Assembly (NCBI GenBank): GCA_012934845.2
Contig: WNNJ02002494.1
Span: 79,127-143,126, forward strand
Reading direction: 5' to 3'
From: Pomphorhynchus laevis
Lineage: Eukaryota; Acanthocephala; Palaeacanthocephala; Echinorhynchida; Pomphorhynchidae
DNA length: 64,000 nt
Part shown: positions 11,875 to 22,110 of the stretch, one piece after another
Numbering within the stretch: the stretch's first letter is position 1
Layout: every line of letters begins with the position of its first letter
The notes under the pieces: model-generated
Told to the model about the DNA's origin: nothing
Database searches by the model: none
Seen by the model: the letters and a program-made list of their open reading frames with translations, nothing else
Made by a program: the position numbers and the translations under genes

Positions 11875-12295
11875 AAGTTGTCGTAAGTCGTAGTCGTAGG
11901 TTGTCGTAGTCGTAGGTTGTTGAAGTTGTAGGTTGTTGTAGTCGTAGGTTGTTGTAGTCGTAGGTTGTTGAATTTGTAGGTTGTTGTAGTCGTAGGTTGT
12001 CGTAGTCGTAGGTTGTCGTAGTCGTAGGTTGTCGTAGTCGTAGGTTGTCGTAGTCGTAGGTTGTCGTAGTCGTAGGTTGTCGTAGTCGTAGGTTGTCGTA
12101 GTCGTAAGTTGTCGTAGTCGTAAGTTGTCGTAGTCGTAGGTTGTTGAATTTGTAGGTTGTTGTAGTCGTAGGTTGTCGTAGTCGTAGGTTGTCATAGTCG
12201 TAGGTTGTCGTAGTCGTAGGTTGTTGTATTTGTAGGTTGTCGTAAGTTGTCGTAGGTTGTCGTAGGTTGTCGTAGTCGTAGGCTGTCGTAGTCCG
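11875..12295. repeat. 16 bp minisatellite (GTCGTAGTCGTAGGTT)
   Basis: About 25 copies of 'gtcgtagtcgtaggtt' with scattered variants such as 'gttgtagtcgtaggtt' and 'gttgaatttgtaggtt'. The minus strand stays open through part of it (11833-12195) and would encode a Tyr/Asp/Asn/Leu/Arg repeat. That frame is a by-product of the repeat and I do not call it a gene. Confidence 0.92.
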
Positions 12296-12435
12296 AGTTA
12301 TATCAAAAATTGTATGATATATCTGTATTTATTAACTTTCAAAGTTTTTTAAGTCTCAGTTTTTTAATTGATGGAACCAAGCCTTCATTAAAGGACTTTG
12401 TGCATAACATTGCAAGTACAGGAAAATTATCTCAT

Positions 12436-13390
12436 TTAGTTCAATGAAGATCCAGTGCTTAACTCATGTTCATCAGTCTTGTAAACTTTAAGCTTTGATA
12501 TTACATGACTAATATCATTAGTTGAAATTTGAACAGAAGTTATTTGAAAATCTGTGGTACAGATCTTATAAGAATTAAGCAGAATGTATATATCGGCATT
12601 GCATTGTAATGGATCAAGTATCTCGTTCATGTTTTCTACAGTTGTCTTCAAATGTACTAAATCGCTAATTTGAAAACATGCCAAACGGCTATTGTTTCAA
12701 AATTATTGAATTGGATGAGACATGTTGGGTGGAAATATTTGTGAATGGTTTTAGGGCCAAACACAACCAAAAAACACTGCTTACACGGTGTTCTGCCAGT
12801 TTGGCCAATATAAAAAGATGGACATTATCTACAAGTGATGTTATAAATGTCGCCAACACGTTGATCTTTATTACGCTGTGACGGTTTAATAAATGATTGT
12901 ATTGTGTTACAAGAGCCAGATGAAACCACTATTTCTATTAGTAACTTAGACCATGCAATCAAATTATTAACCTTGCTCTGCAGACGAACACTTAAGTTTC
13001 CGAGGTGTGGAATAGTAAAGGAGTGTTTTATTGGAGACAAAGCTGTAGACTGTGACAAATTCTCATTGCGACTAATTGATTTTGACACCTTTATCTGTTC
13101 AAGAAGCGCATTCAAAGGATAGCTTAGCTTGACAAAATTTCTGGTTAGTAGAGTGAGCTCAGACTTGAGATACTCATGCGAGCTACTAACCATGTATGCC
13201 CTGAAACAAAACCCACGAAAAATGCCTAACTTAGTCGCTGAGATGTGGTTACTATCCCATCGAATATGTGTGTCAGTTTCGGTGGCTTTTCTGTATACTC
13301 TAGTAATGTGTTTTTTTGCATTGACTTTACAATCTAGAAATGGCAAAAAGTCATTTTCCGGCCAAGATATACTTAGCCCAATGCGAAGAT
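12436..13390 (-). pseudogene. Penelope-like element, 3' part (RT end and GIY-YIG)
   Basis: Read on the minus strand from about 13390: GLSISWPENDFLPFLDCKV, then a VYRKATETDTHIRWDSNH block at about 13285-13235, which is the typical RT end of Penelope elements. A long connector (to about 12850) follows, then the GIY-YIG endonuclease at about 12850-12780: GDIYNITCR, a stop codon in place of one residue, then CPSFYIGQTGRTP. A degraded C-terminal tail follows in 12684-12436. One stop lies inside the endonuclease. The 5' part of the element is present immediately to the right in the opposite orientation. Confidence 0.88.
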
Positions 13391-13688
13391 GAATGCCATC
13401 AGTGACTTAATTATCTCTAAGGCTGATAAGGGAAATTGTACCGTAGTGATGGATAAAAATGACTACAACGTGAAAATGCTCGAAATTCTGCAAGATCGAA
13501 ACACTTTTCAGGCTACAGATAGGGATATCACACTTCGTAATTCATGTAAATTGATCACCATCTTGAAATATTTTTCCACTGAACAACTAAGCACTCGGGT
13601 TGATTATCTTCGTATGTATCTATCTGATCCGCTTATACCATATATGCATGGTCTACAGAAGATTCATAAACCAGGTGTTTATGAATGA
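13389..13688 (+). pseudogene. Penelope-like element, 5' RT part, inverted
   Basis: A 99-codon frame encodes the N-terminal RT region of a Penelope-like element: LIISKADKGNCTVVMDKNDY (13410-13470) and, near the end, YMHGLQKIHKPG (13640-13677), the usual PKIHKPG block with K replacing the first residues. It points away from the 3' part at 12436-13390, and the two meet at about 13390. The RT core containing the DD motif is missing from both pieces. The order and orientation are those expected from twin-priming (5' inversion) at insertion. Confidence 0.85.
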
Positions 13689-13974
13689 GGCGAGTTACAG
13701 TGAGATGGAATGGAAACGGGGTTGTGAGAGAGCAACGTAGATACTTTGGTCTGAAGAAATGACGAATAATCATGGGGATTGATGTTGTAAGACGAAGAGA
13801 AGCGAGAAAGAATTAAGTTTAAAGTATATCAGAGAGACTTAGAGTTTATGAAGTGTTGATTTTATGCTGCCAGAAGTAATATCATTTCGTATGTAATATG
13901 TGGAGATGAGACTGGCGAAGAGCAAGATAGGAATCACGGAGAGACGGAGTGAGCGAGCGGATATCACATCTGTA

Positions 13975-14220
13975 ATTCCCTTCTTTTACATGTCCCAAAC
14001 TACTTTACCTCCTTTGGACTCCGCTCCTTCCTGGTTGCTGCTCCTCTATCGTGGACTCATCTGCCCATTCATATACGCCAATCAACTTCCCTGCCCTGCT
14101 TCAAACGCCAAATCCAATCCCATTTAATCAATTTATCTGCTTGACTTTTCATTTTTTGTTAGTGGACTTGTAAGCATGCAGCTGGCACTTATTTGCCATG
14201 TTAAATAAATTAGTATTATT
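13975..14220 (+). pseudogene. 3' end of a family A CR1-like element
   Basis: A strongly 5'-truncated copy. It matches the final coding part and 3' untranslated region at about 15780-16030, sharing for example 'cttttacatgtcccaaacta' and 'ctccgctccttcctgg'. It ends with 'ttgtaagcatgc', 'atttgcca' and an ATT-rich tail near 14215. Confidence 0.9.
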
Positions 14221-14541
14221 ATGTAAAATATTGTGGATTAATTTGTTTGCACAAAATCTACATATGAAGTATTCTTTACACTTAATGTTGTCGCAGGTGA
14301 TTGTTGTTCAGACGCTGTGGTCGTGTGTCGAGCACTGTACTTGCAGTTTACTTGCAGTTGGTGTCGGTCGTGGCTGTTTTCTCACATCATCCCATTAACG
14401 TCTTTGCATGTTTAAGCTTTTAATCTGCAACTGATTGAGTTGATCTGCAATGTGTGTTTAGGCTGTTAAAATTTTGTATTGTAATATCATATTGTTGTTT
14501 CTGTCCTTTTTTATATGCATCGTCTTTTTGAAGCTGTATAG

Positions 14542-15951
14542 ACTTTACGCCAAATATTACGCTGGAAATGCGCCACTGTTCGTCCTATCATCAAAAAGCA
14601 ATCTCTCGACTCTTCACTACCATCTTCGTACCGTCCAATCTCACTTCTCCCAACCCTCTCTAAACTCCTTGAGCGTCTCGTTCTTAAGCAAGTTAATACA
14701 TATCTCTATTCCTCTAACTTATTTCCTCCCTTCCAAGCCGCTTTTCGCTCTAATTACTCTACCGAAATTGCATGTCTTAAAGTTTATAACGACTTACTCA
14801 TATCGCGCGATCATAAATTATGTAGTGTCATAGTTTCTCTTGATCTATCGTCTGCTTTTGACATCGTCGATCACTCGATTCTTCTCCATCGCCTTCGTCA
14901 TGATTATGGCTTCTCTTTACCCACTGTATCATGGTTTTCTTCATATCTATCAAACCGTACATTTCGCGTATATTCTAACTCTTCTCTCTCCCATCCTTCT
15001 TCCATTCCGTCCGGTGTTCCGCAAGGCTCCGTATTAGGCCCTATACTTTTCTCTCTTCTTCTTGGTGATTTGTCTTCGATTTCTCATAAATTTAACTTCC
15101 ATGTTATGCAATATGCTGATGACATTCTCATCTATGCTCATGCACCTGTTTATCGTATTCGCGATCTTAGTGTTTCTGCTTCCGACTGTCTTGTCTCAAT
15201 TTCCAATCATCTTTCTTCCCTTCGCCTTTCTCTGAATCCTGATAAATCCAAAATTATGTGGATCCTACCTCGACGCCTCGGCTTCGAACCTCCCTCCGTA
15301 TCATTAAATTCTACAATTCTTCCTATCGTTGATAATCTCGTTTTCCTAGGCTTCCATTTTGACAACCGACTTTCACTTAAACCTTTCGTTAGAGATAAAG
15401 TACGCTCATCTACCTTGATACTCCGCAACCTCCGTCAAGTTCGTAGATTGATCGATTTCTCTTCTTGTATGACTCTCATATCATCTCTCCTTTTTTCTAG
15501 ACTCGATTATTGTCTTAGTCTATTTTCCAACTCACCTAAATCCACTCTTCTTCCCCTACAACGCATCGTCAACGCAGCTGTCCGAATTCTCCTCCGTCTT
15601 CGTCGTTTTGATCACACATCCTACCATCTTGCTTCTCTCGATTTGCCTACAATTTATTGTCGTGTTCAAATTCGTCTTCTTATCGTTGCTTTCCGCCTTG
15701 TAACTTTTCATACCCCTTCATTTCTCAACCTTCCTTTTCTTGATAATTCCCGTCCTGTTTACTGTTCCTTGCGTTCCTGTAATTCCCTTCTTTTACATGT
15801 CCCAAACTACTCTACCTCCTTTGGACTCCGCTCCTTCCTGGTGGCTGCTCCTCTATCGTGGAATCATCTGCCCATTCATATACGCCAATCAACTTCCCTG
15901 CAGTGCTTCAAACGACAAATCCGATCCCATCTGAACAATTTAACTGCTTGA
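14542..15951 (+). CDS. Family A CR1-like reverse transcriptase, intact frame
   Basis: The frame is open without interruption from the codon after a TAG at 14539-14541 to the stop at 15951, about 469 codons, although there is no ATG near its start: the element is 5'-truncated. It covers the whole RT. Visible blocks are SYRPISLLPTLSKLLERL (near 14625-14685), LDLSSAFDIVDHSILLHRL (near 14835-14895), SGVPQGSVLGPILFSLLL (near 15009-15062), the catalytic MQYADDILIYA (15106-15138), and the thumb region VDNLVFLGFHFDN (15326-15370). The C-terminal connection ends in RQIRSHLNNLTA. No endonuclease or ORF1 belongs to this copy. An intact RT frame implies recent insertion. The sense strand is notably pyrimidine-rich. 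It is related to the copies at 7.6, 13.9, 19.9, 31.4 and 47.2 kb. Confidence 0.85.
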   Translation, partial: TLRQILRWKCATVRPIIKKQSLDSSLPSSYRPISLLPTLSKLLERLVLKQVNTYLYSSNLFPPFQAAFRSNYSTEIACLKVYNDLLISRDHKLCSVIVSLDLSSAFDIVDHSILLHRLRHDYGFSLPTVSWFSSYLSNRTFRVYSNSSLSHPSSIPSGVPQGSVLGPILFSLLLGDLSSISHKFNFHVMQYADDILIYAHAPVYRIRDLSVSASDCLVSISNHLSSLRLSLNPDKSKIMWILPRRLGFEPPSVSLNSTILPIVDNLVFLGFHFDNRLSLKPFVRDKVRSSTLILRNLRQVRRLIDFSSCMTLISSLLFSRLDYCLSLFSNSPKSTLLPLQRIVNAAVRILLRLRRFDHTSYHLASLDLPTIYCRVQIRLLIVAFRLVTFHTPSFLNLPFLDNSRPVYCSLRSCNSLLLHVPNYSTSFGLRSFLVAAPLSWNHLPIHIRQSTSLQCFKRQIRSHLNNLTA

Positions 15952-15975
15952 CTTTCTCATTTTTGTTTGTGGACT

Positions 15976-16036
15976 TGTAAGCGTACAGCTTGTACGCATT
16001 TGCCACATTAAATAAATTTGTATTATTATTATTAAA
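15976..16036 (+). promoter_or_regulatory. Family A 3' UTR stem-loop and ATT tail
   Basis: After the stop, 'ttgtaagcgtacagcttgtacgca' forms a perfect 6 bp stem (GCGTAC/GTACGC, 15981-15997) with a 5 nt loop. It is followed by 'tttgccac', 'aataaa' and a (ATT)n tail ending near 16036. Related stem-loops with different paired bases occur at the other family ends, which supports a role as the signal recognised by the element's RT. That role is inferred. Confidence 0.7.
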
Positions 16037-16505
16037 AGTTGTGTAATCCATGGAGGATCTTTGTTTGATAAATTGACTGTTTTCGCCGGAATGTGTTTTT
16101 CAGTCTATATTTGTAAAATTGTGTCAAATAGTCAAAAAACATATATCGCTATTAAGTTCTATACAATTTATTTATCTGAGATCAGTTTTAACCGTTTGAG
16201 TTTTATTAGGTTTTGTTCCCTCTTATCAAACAACAAGTACGGATGTGATAACAATATTACAGTTAACAAATTAAGTTTACAAGGTCCAAGTATTAAAATT
16301 AGAAAAATGTAAAATATAGTTAACCTCTCCGTATAATGTCCATAATCGATAGCGTTATACTTTCTCCTCTTCGTTATCACTACTTTCAGATAGCGCCAGA
16401 TCATCTAGAATATCTGAATCAACCGATCCACTGACAACTAGCCGGCCTTTTTCCGGTAACATCTGTTTGTTTATAGTGAGCGTGATTATTTGAGCTGTTT
16501 CGCAA

Positions 16506-16555
16506 TCAGTTCACTGAATTCCATGCGGGAATTCAGTGAACTGAATTCCCGCATG
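16506..16555. repeat. Two overlapping, mutually exclusive perfect hairpins
   Basis: Bases 16506-16522 pair perfectly with 16528-16544 (17 bp, arm 'tcagttcactgaattcc'). Bases 16521-16535 pair perfectly with 16541-16555 (15 bp, arm 'ccatgcgggaattca'). The two stems share sequence, so only one can form at a time. They sit next to the dispersed repeat copy at 16535-16640. Confidence 0.8.
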
Positions 16556-16640
16556 GTGAAAAAGCAGTAGCAGAAGATTTGTAAGCGACTACGTTCGTGT
16601 ATATTTAATCCATCATAGCTTCACTACGAGTTTTGAGATT
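16535..16640. repeat. Inverted copy of the 7.35-7.45 kb repeat
   Basis: Reverse complement of 7351-7450 with few changes. Both contain 'gtaagcgactac' and 'agcttcactacgagtttt' or its close variant. The rest of 16640-17260 is AT-rich and shows no gene that I recognise. Confidence 0.75.
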
Positions 16641-17263
16641 AACTTTCTGCTGAAGGTTGTATTGTTTAGCCAAAAAATCAATGGATAATCGGTAAAAATC
16701 CGCTACAATCACAATATTCTGCAGATTTGTATTCTATATATATTTGAGACATGAAGTAAGATTTTTTTAAAAGGTCTCTTTATTGCTTATAGGTGGCTGA
16801 TAAATACAAACAATAGCTAATTGAAATACTCCATTTCGAAGTCTTCGTATCAGATTTGCAGCGATTATTTCAACATGATCGGTGATTTTATTGTATATAA
16901 TATTTATGTCATAAGGTATTGATGCCTAACAAAAAATTGAAACACCACCGCCTTTCTCAACATGACCAAAATCTCCAAAGTGTTTAAAACAAAAAGCCAT
17001 AATAGCATTACAAGTATTATCTGATGATCAGGTTTCCGAGAGCATTATTATGACGGTCGACAGACTATATGCTTGTAGGTGAATTTCGTTTAGTACGTTT
17101 ACTACACTTCAAATGTTAGTGTATACCATTCTAAGGTACTCAGAGTCCTTTTTATTCTTAACACAGTAATTTACTCTGTCTAGTCACATACTAGGAGCCG
17201 GTACCAACGAGAAATTCACTCTTTGTTGATGTTCAAATTTTTCAATTACTCACCCTTTATAAA

Positions 17264-17554
17264 TCACGAGCACTTTACCCGATGTTCAGAGGATAGTTTA
17301 CGTCGTTCGCTTCGTAGATTAAAAATGGTTCGCTTACCACATGAGAAAAATTTGGTATTATATAAACCTCGTTGTACATGACGAAATTTCTCAAGAGCTT
17401 CGCTATTTTTAAAAATATTTCGAAGATTGACACCGACTTTTACTCGAAGTAAGCGATATCCCTGTTGATTTGGTTTGCCAATTCTGCGCATGATATGAAC
17501 ATATACTTTGTTTGAAGAGTGGAAGCGACGAGGAAAAATATCGTATGCTGACAA
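17264..17554 (-). pseudogene. ORF1-type fragment of a non-LTR retrotransposon
   Basis: A 96-codon minus-strand frame contains RRIGKPNQQGYRLLRVKV, followed by IFKNSEALEKF and ERRKLSSEHR. This order (RIGK, then a strand reading RLLRVKV, then a charged helix) is that of the RRM-like nucleic-acid-binding domain in ORF1 proteins of CR1/L1-type elements. It also resembles the ORF1 at 35289-35816 (IFRIGKSDYTN, then PRLLKIVF). No longer element is visible around it. Family resemblance is by eye only. Confidence 0.5.
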
Positions 17555-17893
17555 ATAATTCCAGACAAATGGAGCTTCGACTATAAAAGAGCGAAGGCCC
17601 TAGTTGGTTGAGTGCGGAGGGACGTAGAGAGGTAAAGAATTACTTGATCGCAGAGCTAAGAGGGAAGAACGTGAATCATCAAAGTAAGAAAGGTGTAAGT
17701 AGTATGGTTAGGGCAAAATAGAGGATGAAAGGTAATAATACGCGAATAAAATTCAGCATGAAGGTTAATGGTGGGACAAGATAGGACGGAAAGTTTATTT
17801 ATTTATTTATTCAATTACAAGACTGTATTCGTAGGGCTGTTTTGTCTGATCACATGAAAAAAAAGAAAAAAAAATGAAAAGAAGAAAAAAAAT

Positions 17894-19597
17894 TCAACAT
17901 TCCTCCCAAGGATAACGATCCGGTATAGACTGTTTGTTTGTCTCGCACAGCCATTGCTCCATCCTCCGCATGAACTGCTGTCTACTCTGAATAGCGACCA
18001 TATCCTCCGGAAGTAAGTTCCACATCCTCACCGCCCGGTGCGATAGGCGACTGATTCTAGACAGCTTCCCATGGTGCAGCGTTTTCACAGTCAAAGAGTG
18101 GCCCCGATTCGTATCACGTTTGTTCCGCTGGATACAGTTTGCCGGCCACCCATCACGTCCGAGTAGCATATCTATGAAGCATACGATGTCGCTACACACT
18201 ATCGCAGACCGAACCGACGGTATGCCTATCTCTCGCAAGCGATTCCTATAAGAATAACTACTCGGAAGACGACAGCACCTCGTCAACCTGCGAAGAACAT
18301 TTTCTAAATCATTCAGCTCGCCTCGCGTGCACGGAAATGTTGCTGGTGTACAGTATAAAAGTATGGGCCTAATTATTGAGTTGTACATCACTTTAAGACA
18401 AAACACATATGGGTAACGAAAGCACCTACGAAGCACATAGCTCAATTGTCTGGTCGACTGAATAATCCTGTCTGTGTTTGGACGACTCTTTAACGATTCG
18501 TGCACAAGTACCACTAAGTCTCTAGTGCACTGTACCTGCTCAATTGGCTCACCACCTAAACTATACACAAAAGAAAATTTCTTAACTCCTAAGTGCATGT
18601 GACTGCACTTCGAGGTATTCAAAAGCAAGTCCGTCGTCCTGCTCCATATGCTTATAGTGTCGAGGTCATCTTGAAGTTCCAAACAGTTATCATATGAACG
18701 AACACACTTCCATAACTTCAGGTCATCCACAAACGCTAGTACATCACATTCTAATCTTACAAGTAGATCCTGAAGAAAAATATTGAATAACAAGGGTCCC
18801 AGGACCGATCCCTGTGGAACACCTGCGTAAGTATTTCGTGGAGAAGAAAGGCTACTCCCTAACCTAACTTGATATAATCGACCTTTCAGGAACGACTCGA
18901 TCCAACGAACTACACTCGGATCAATCCCGTATTGAGCAAACAGTAAGAGCAAATGATCGTGCGGTACTCGGTCGAATGCCCTACTAAAGTCAATGTAAAT
19001 TTCATCAACCATATCCCCGTTTGAAACTATGTCTGTCCAACTTTCACGTGCCGTAATTAGATTGCTAAGGAAGGACCTGCCGGTACGAAAGCCATGCTGA
19101 TATGGGTGTAGTAGCTTACCTCTTTCCATGTGAGTGGTAATGTATTTATGCACAAACCCCTCGAGGCGTTTGCATACAATACTCGTCAGGCATACTGCAC
19201 GATAATTGAACGGATCGTCTCTGCTACCCTTTTTATGAATGGGGATGACGTAAGATTGTCTCCAGTGATCAGGGATGCGCGAAGTATGTATCGACATGTT
19301 AAACATCTCTGATAGTGGCGATGCTAATAGATCATGGAGATTCCGGAGGATAAAGGGGTGTATACCGTCTGGGCCGGCCGAAGTATATAATGACAATCCG
19401 TGCAGTTCCCGCGAAACCTCAGCCGGGTGAACAAGCGGCATATACGACGTGAATGCCTCAGGAGTGTGCGCTATACGGAAGCCTTTAGATAGCGTGGAGC
19501 AATCAAGTTCAAACGCTGTCGCTAGCACACACACGATTTCATCAGGTTCTCGTACAATTCTGCCCCCATGATTTAACACTGTGATTGATTGAATCAT
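17894..19597 (-). CDS. Family B reverse transcriptase
   Basis: A 567-codon open frame. RT blocks in order: SAGPDGIHPFILRNL (about residues 73-87), WRQSYVIPIHKKGSRDDPFN and YRAVCLTS (about 112-140), HGFRTGRSFLSNL (about 170-182), IDFSRAFDRVPHD (about 201-213), GVPQGSVLGPLLFNIFL (about 262-278), and the catalytic AFVDDLKLW (about 290-298). The C-terminal region RRCFRYPYVFCLKVMYNSIIR and RAVRMWNLLPEDMV is the usual connection and end of CR1-type RTs. The DD pair is intact. Its upstream linker is in a different, overlapping frame (19542-19895), so the element needs a frameshift correction there. Confidence 0.9.
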   Translation of the reverse strand: MIQSITVLNHGGRIVREPDEIVCVLATAFELDCSTLSKGFRIAHTPEAFTSYMPLVHPAEVSRELHGLSLYTSAGPDGIHPFILRNLHDLLASPLSEMFNMSIHTSRIPDHWRQSYVIPIHKKGSRDDPFNYRAVCLTSIVCKRLEGFVHKYITTHMERGKLLHPYQHGFRTGRSFLSNLITARESWTDIVSNGDMVDEIYIDFSRAFDRVPHDHLLLLFAQYGIDPSVVRWIESFLKGRLYQVRLGSSLSSPRNTYAGVPQGSVLGPLLFNIFLQDLLVRLECDVLAFVDDLKLWKCVRSYDNCLELQDDLDTISIWSRTTDLLLNTSKCSHMHLGVKKFSFVYSLGGEPIEQVQCTRDLVVLVHESLKSRPNTDRIIQSTRQLSYVLRRCFRYPYVFCLKVMYNSIIRPILLYCTPATFPCTRGELNDLENVLRRLTRCCRLPSSYSYRNRLREIGIPSVRSAIVCSDIVCFIDMLLGRDGWPANCIQRNKRDTNRGHSLTVKTLHHGKLSRISRLSHRAVRMWNLLPEDMVAIQSRQQFMRRMEQWLCETNKQSIPDRYPWEEC

Positions 19598-19895
19598 TTT
19601 TTTTATTTTGATTCACATACCGCCAGAATGGTTTGGAAGAAGTTCGATATGATGATATTATTCCAGCTTCATACCTTTGTCTTTTTATTTTCTTTATAGA
19701 GCTGAAACGACGACGATATTGAAGGTATTCTGACCGAAGACCCTGAATTTTCAGAGACGACTTAAATAGTTTATTTCGCATCTTCAAAATGTCAAGTAAC
19801 TCATGATCAAACCATGGAGGTTTAAGTTTCGAAGAGGATTGTACGGTTTTCAATGGGGCTACGCAATCCGTAAGATAGTTGAGAGAAACAGACAA
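19542..19895 (-). pseudogene. Family B endonuclease-RT linker, other frame
   Basis: A 117-codon frame with PPWFDHELLDILKMRNKLF, then YRRRFSSIKKIKRQRYEAG and KPFWRYVNQNKK, the linker between endonuclease and RT in non-LTR elements. It overlaps the RT frame by 56 bases, so a single frameshift separates them. The endonuclease is missing upstream. Confidence 0.8.
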
Positions 19896-19929
19896 AGTTT
19901 TCCAATCATCGATATCACTGACAACACTG

Positions 19930-20345
19930 TTGTGAAAACACTGTTATGAGATATATAATCGAAGCGGCGAAGACGCAAGAGGATACGAGCAGCAGTGTTT
20001 ATGATACGTTGGAGAGGGAAAAGCGCAGAATTGGAAGACTTGAAAATAAGCTAAAGCAATAATCAATTCTGGGAAATAGGAGAGACGATTAAAGAACGAG
20101 ACAAAAGCGGAAGTCGATCAGCTTACGAATGCGACTGAGGTCACGAAGAAATATGAAATAAGCGCCAACTTTGGCATGAACAAAAGGCTTGAGTGTAAAG
20201 AAATTGTCGAAGTGAAAACCTAAGAAAATCATATTGTCAACAATTAGAATAATGATCAAGTTAACAGATAAAATAGATGAAGCAATGTCGAGGTGATGAG
20301 GGATGATCCACATGATTTGATAATTCACATGAGGGATGATCCACA
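19930..20345 (-). pseudogene. Family A RT fragment
   Basis: The minus strand encodes ILIVDNMIFLGFHFDN (about 20255-20205) and LKPFVHAKVGAYFIFLRDLS, followed by RIRKLIDF. These match the RT thumb of the 14.5 kb copy (IVDNLVFLGFHFDN and so on). The upstream part has a small local duplication of the codons for MWIIPH (20280-20365), seen in DNA as repeated 'gggatgatccacatg'. No catalytic block is present. Confidence 0.8.
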
Positions 20346-22110
20346 TGATGATCCACATGTCAGAGGTTATGATGAATCGAGGTGCTATCGAAGCACTTAT
20401 TGCATTCTCCAATGTTTCTTTCGAGATTTCGATCACTGTATCCATAAATATTTCCATTGTTTCCATGCAAATCGGTCCAAACATCCATTGTGTGTAAGGA
20501 TTCGCCCTTTATTATTCTTGTCACATTAAATAATTGTCTTATCGATCTCAACATGTCGTCCAGTAACGCCAATTGCAGTATGAGTTTCCGAAAAAAGCCA
20601 GCGCACACTTTCTACAGGAACATATTCCAGTCCGCAGTGGTGCGACATGATATTCCAAGTTTATCTCAGAAATTAATCGTCTTGAAATCGAAAAATAAAT
20701 AAAAGCACAATTTTACGAAAATCCCGTTTCGAGCCTTAAGTCAAGTATACTTAAAGCCGAGCATCCTTTCGAATGTTGATTTCCTTGTGGCATCCACCAG
20801 CATTACATTTTCATCTGTCTGGTACAACAAAAAGTGTCAATAGATTACCATTACTGCAGTGACGCTGCTCATAAAGTATCCCATGTGCTTGTAAGAAGAT
20901 TATGACCAAATTCTTGCCTTGTACCAGCGAAGACAATTTCAAAAATGGTTGCGTATATTTAAGGTTGATGAAATGATAAATTGAATCTAGAGAATGATAA
21001 GATAACTGATAAGTTTGTCACACTTACACAATCTAATTTTTACATGGCGGACTTTTTTAAAGTGTTCAAAAGTGTTCAAAAATGTCTCGATCCGGACAAG
21101 TAATCAACTAAAACACCCGACACTGCGGATGTATGTATATTAGCTACGGGACTTTACAAAAGATTCAATGTTATCGTGTAGAACCAATCAAAATTTGAAA
21201 TCAAGTAATTACTTGGTTAAAATTGGATATGAAAGATAATATAATATATAAGATAATTCGTACGTTTTTATTAATTTTACGTTTTAATCAATTTATTCTG
21301 ATCTAAGTTATCACCTTACAACCAACAAAATACAAAATCAATAAATTGGTATTTTTGATAAGTACCAAAAAATAAATTAGAGATACAAAAAAATAGTCAA
21401 ATGGATTTCAGTAATTAAAAAATATTCTTAAATAATTTAAATGTTGTAAAATAATATACTATCTAAATTAGCATTAATGCTAGAAGTAAAAATAAGATTG
21501 CATCTCCAACTTATAATCTATCTGAAGATTATTTTTAAAAGCCTGAGAGTGTCTCTATTTGATAGAATACCAATTTATTGCTTTTAATTTTGATCGATGA
21601 ATCAAAATTTATTTTACTTAAGTTTCTAAATTTTTTAAGTCACAAAACCTATTATTTTTATAGCTTAATTGACTTTTATTAATTTAAATATATTTATTTT
21701 GAAAATTGTCAATTTTGTCGTAATTTAATTTTAAGATTTAAAATTTAATTCTGAGATTCGTTTGACACAAAGTGAAATTCTCTGATTGGAAATTCAAGTA
21801 TCAGTAAGTGATAATATTGATTATTGTGATAATGTACCTGATTATAAAATATAGATCATTTAAAAATTATTAATATATTGATATTTCATCAATCCCCAGA
21901 AATTATCATATTTTTAATTATATTTAATTATATCATGATGCACATTATATCAGTAAGTGATAACGTACCTGATGATATCGTATTTTTAATTACATTGATA
22001 ATTACACGTGATTGTTATTGAATATATTTGTCAATAAAATTATGTTGATTTAAAAATCATTTTGTATTTTAAATGAAACAATAAAATTAACAGAGCAAAA
22101 TTAATCTTCG
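20345..22110. other. No gene; AT-rich, holds a dispersed repeat copy
   Basis: Bases 21030-21136 contain the reverse complement of the repeat at 7154-7210 (for example 'cccgacactgcggatgta'). The rest, up to the AFG2-like stop codon, is AT-rich without a frame that I can support. Confidence 0.55.

Larger units (their letters stand above)
17815..19895 (-). mobile_element. Family B non-LTR retrotransposon, 5'-truncated
   Basis: The element runs on the minus strand from about 19895 (end of the endonuclease-RT linker) through the RT to an AATA-repeat tail at about 17815-17800. The 3' untranslated part contains 'cagacaaaac', which is also present at the 3' end of the relative at 30.6-31.1 kb. The 5' half (ORF1 and endonuclease) is missing, so the element is truncated. 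It abuts a family A fragment at about 19930. Confidence 0.85.

Noticed and set aside
11833-12195. Minus-strand open frame encoding a regular Tyr/Asp/Asn/Leu/Arg repeat
   Set aside because: It lies wholly inside the 16 bp minisatellite. The frame is open only because the unit lacks stops, and it ends where the repeat degenerates.
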